A DNA stretch of 5,150 bases from an uncultured Bacteroidota bacterium (lineage in GTDB: Bacteria > Bacteroidota > Bacteroidia > NS11-12g > UBA9320): NCBI GenBank assembly GCA_913056425.1, contig CAJXLR010000158.1:1-5150 (forward strand), written 5' to 3'. This document shows, in pieces, positions 4,983 through 5,150 of the stretch. Positions within the stretch are counted from its first letter, which is position 1, and each line of letters opens with the position of its first letter. Below the pieces are notes generated by a model. It had not been told where the DNA came from. It did not search any database and saw only the letters and a list, made by a program, of their open reading frames with translations. The translations under genes and the position numbers were made by a program.

Positions 4983-5150
4983 GGTTGTTTGGCTCGGTTT
5001 ATTATCTCAAATCCAAGTCGTTTGCCGGTTGGTATACCCGAAGGGTTATTGAAGAAGTTTTTCTGTTGGACCGTGATCTCCTTCATAGCTTCAGAAGGTG
5101 GAACGTAAAGGTCAAAATCCAAACAATACGGCATACACTGCTCTATGATG
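4979..5150 (-). CDS. C-terminal part of an unrecognised protein (5' end outside window)
   Basis: On the minus strand one frame stays open from the window edge to a TGA at 4981-4979, giving 56 residues; the other two minus-strand frames are each interrupted several times in this stretch. The translation includes MPYCLDFDLYVPPSEAMKE, then VQQKNFFNNPSG and GKRLGFEIINRAKQP at the end. It is soluble in character, with no membrane segment, and has two cysteines near the left part. I cannot name the family. The stop overlaps the start of the lipoprotein gene as ATGA, the classic arrangement of translational coupling, which is the main evidence that this is a real gene and the first of the pair visible here. 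Confidence 0.65.
   Translation of the reverse strand, partial: IIEQCMPYCLDFDLYVPPSEAMKEITVQQKNFFNNPSGIPTGKRLGFEIINRAKQP

Noticed and set aside
1..5150. Defence system, mobile element, CRISPR array or RNA gene
   Set aside because: No transposase, integrase, direct-repeat array, or tRNA/rRNA-like sequence is visible; the window is dense with housekeeping and envelope genes.

Overview
The window looks like chromosomal DNA from a member of the Bacteroidota, most likely a Flavobacteriales-type marine or freshwater lineage. The grounds are the C-terminus of a PorV/PorQ-type outer-membrane barrel, a GreA and a RuvC of the Bacteroidota type, matches to the Bacteroidota -7 promoter box (TAnnTTTG), and mostly absent Shine-Dalgarno sequences. 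The genus call is inference. The genes are densely packed: no gap exceeds 100 bases, and several neighbours overlap by 1 to 14 bases. I see no tRNA, rRNA, CRISPR array, insertion sequence or phage gene.

Layout, left to right. Bases 1-307 hold the 3' end of a PorV/PorQ-family barrel gene (+). Bases 308-406 are a compact regulatory gap with a promoter-like box and a perfect 13-bp inverted repeat followed by a T-rich run. Next is greA (407-880, +), coupled by a TAATG overlap to a HIT-family hydrolase (880-1281, +). ruvC (1287-1883, -) converges on the HIT gene with only 5 bases between stops. Divergently from ruvC, with 24 bases between start codons, runs a tight three-gene operon (+): a flippase-like multispanning membrane protein of the lysylphosphatidylglycerol-synthase TM family (1908-2870), a membrane-anchored family 2 glycosyltransferase (2867-3982), and a small protein of winged-helix appearance (3969-4238). 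The right end holds a minus-strand operon: the last 56 codons of an unrecognised gene (5150-4979), coupled by ATGA to a lipoprotein-signal protein with a hydrophobic C-terminal half (4982-4227). Its 3' end overlaps the small winged-helix-like gene tail to tail by 12 bases.

How they work together. greA and the HIT gene form a housekeeping pair (transcript-cleavage factor plus a nucleotide hydrolase), and ruvC is the Holliday-junction resolvase. The flippase-like/GT2/small-protein operon reads as an envelope glycan or glycolipid module: the GT2 enzyme probably adds or polymerises sugar on a lipid or polymer at the inner membrane, and the partner membrane protein probably handles the lipid-linked substrate. 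The substrate cannot be read from sequence. The least explained parts are the greA leader hairpin, the near-leaderless ruvC promoter set inside the divergent gene's first codons, the small winged-helix-like protein, and the two-gene minus-strand operon at the right edge.
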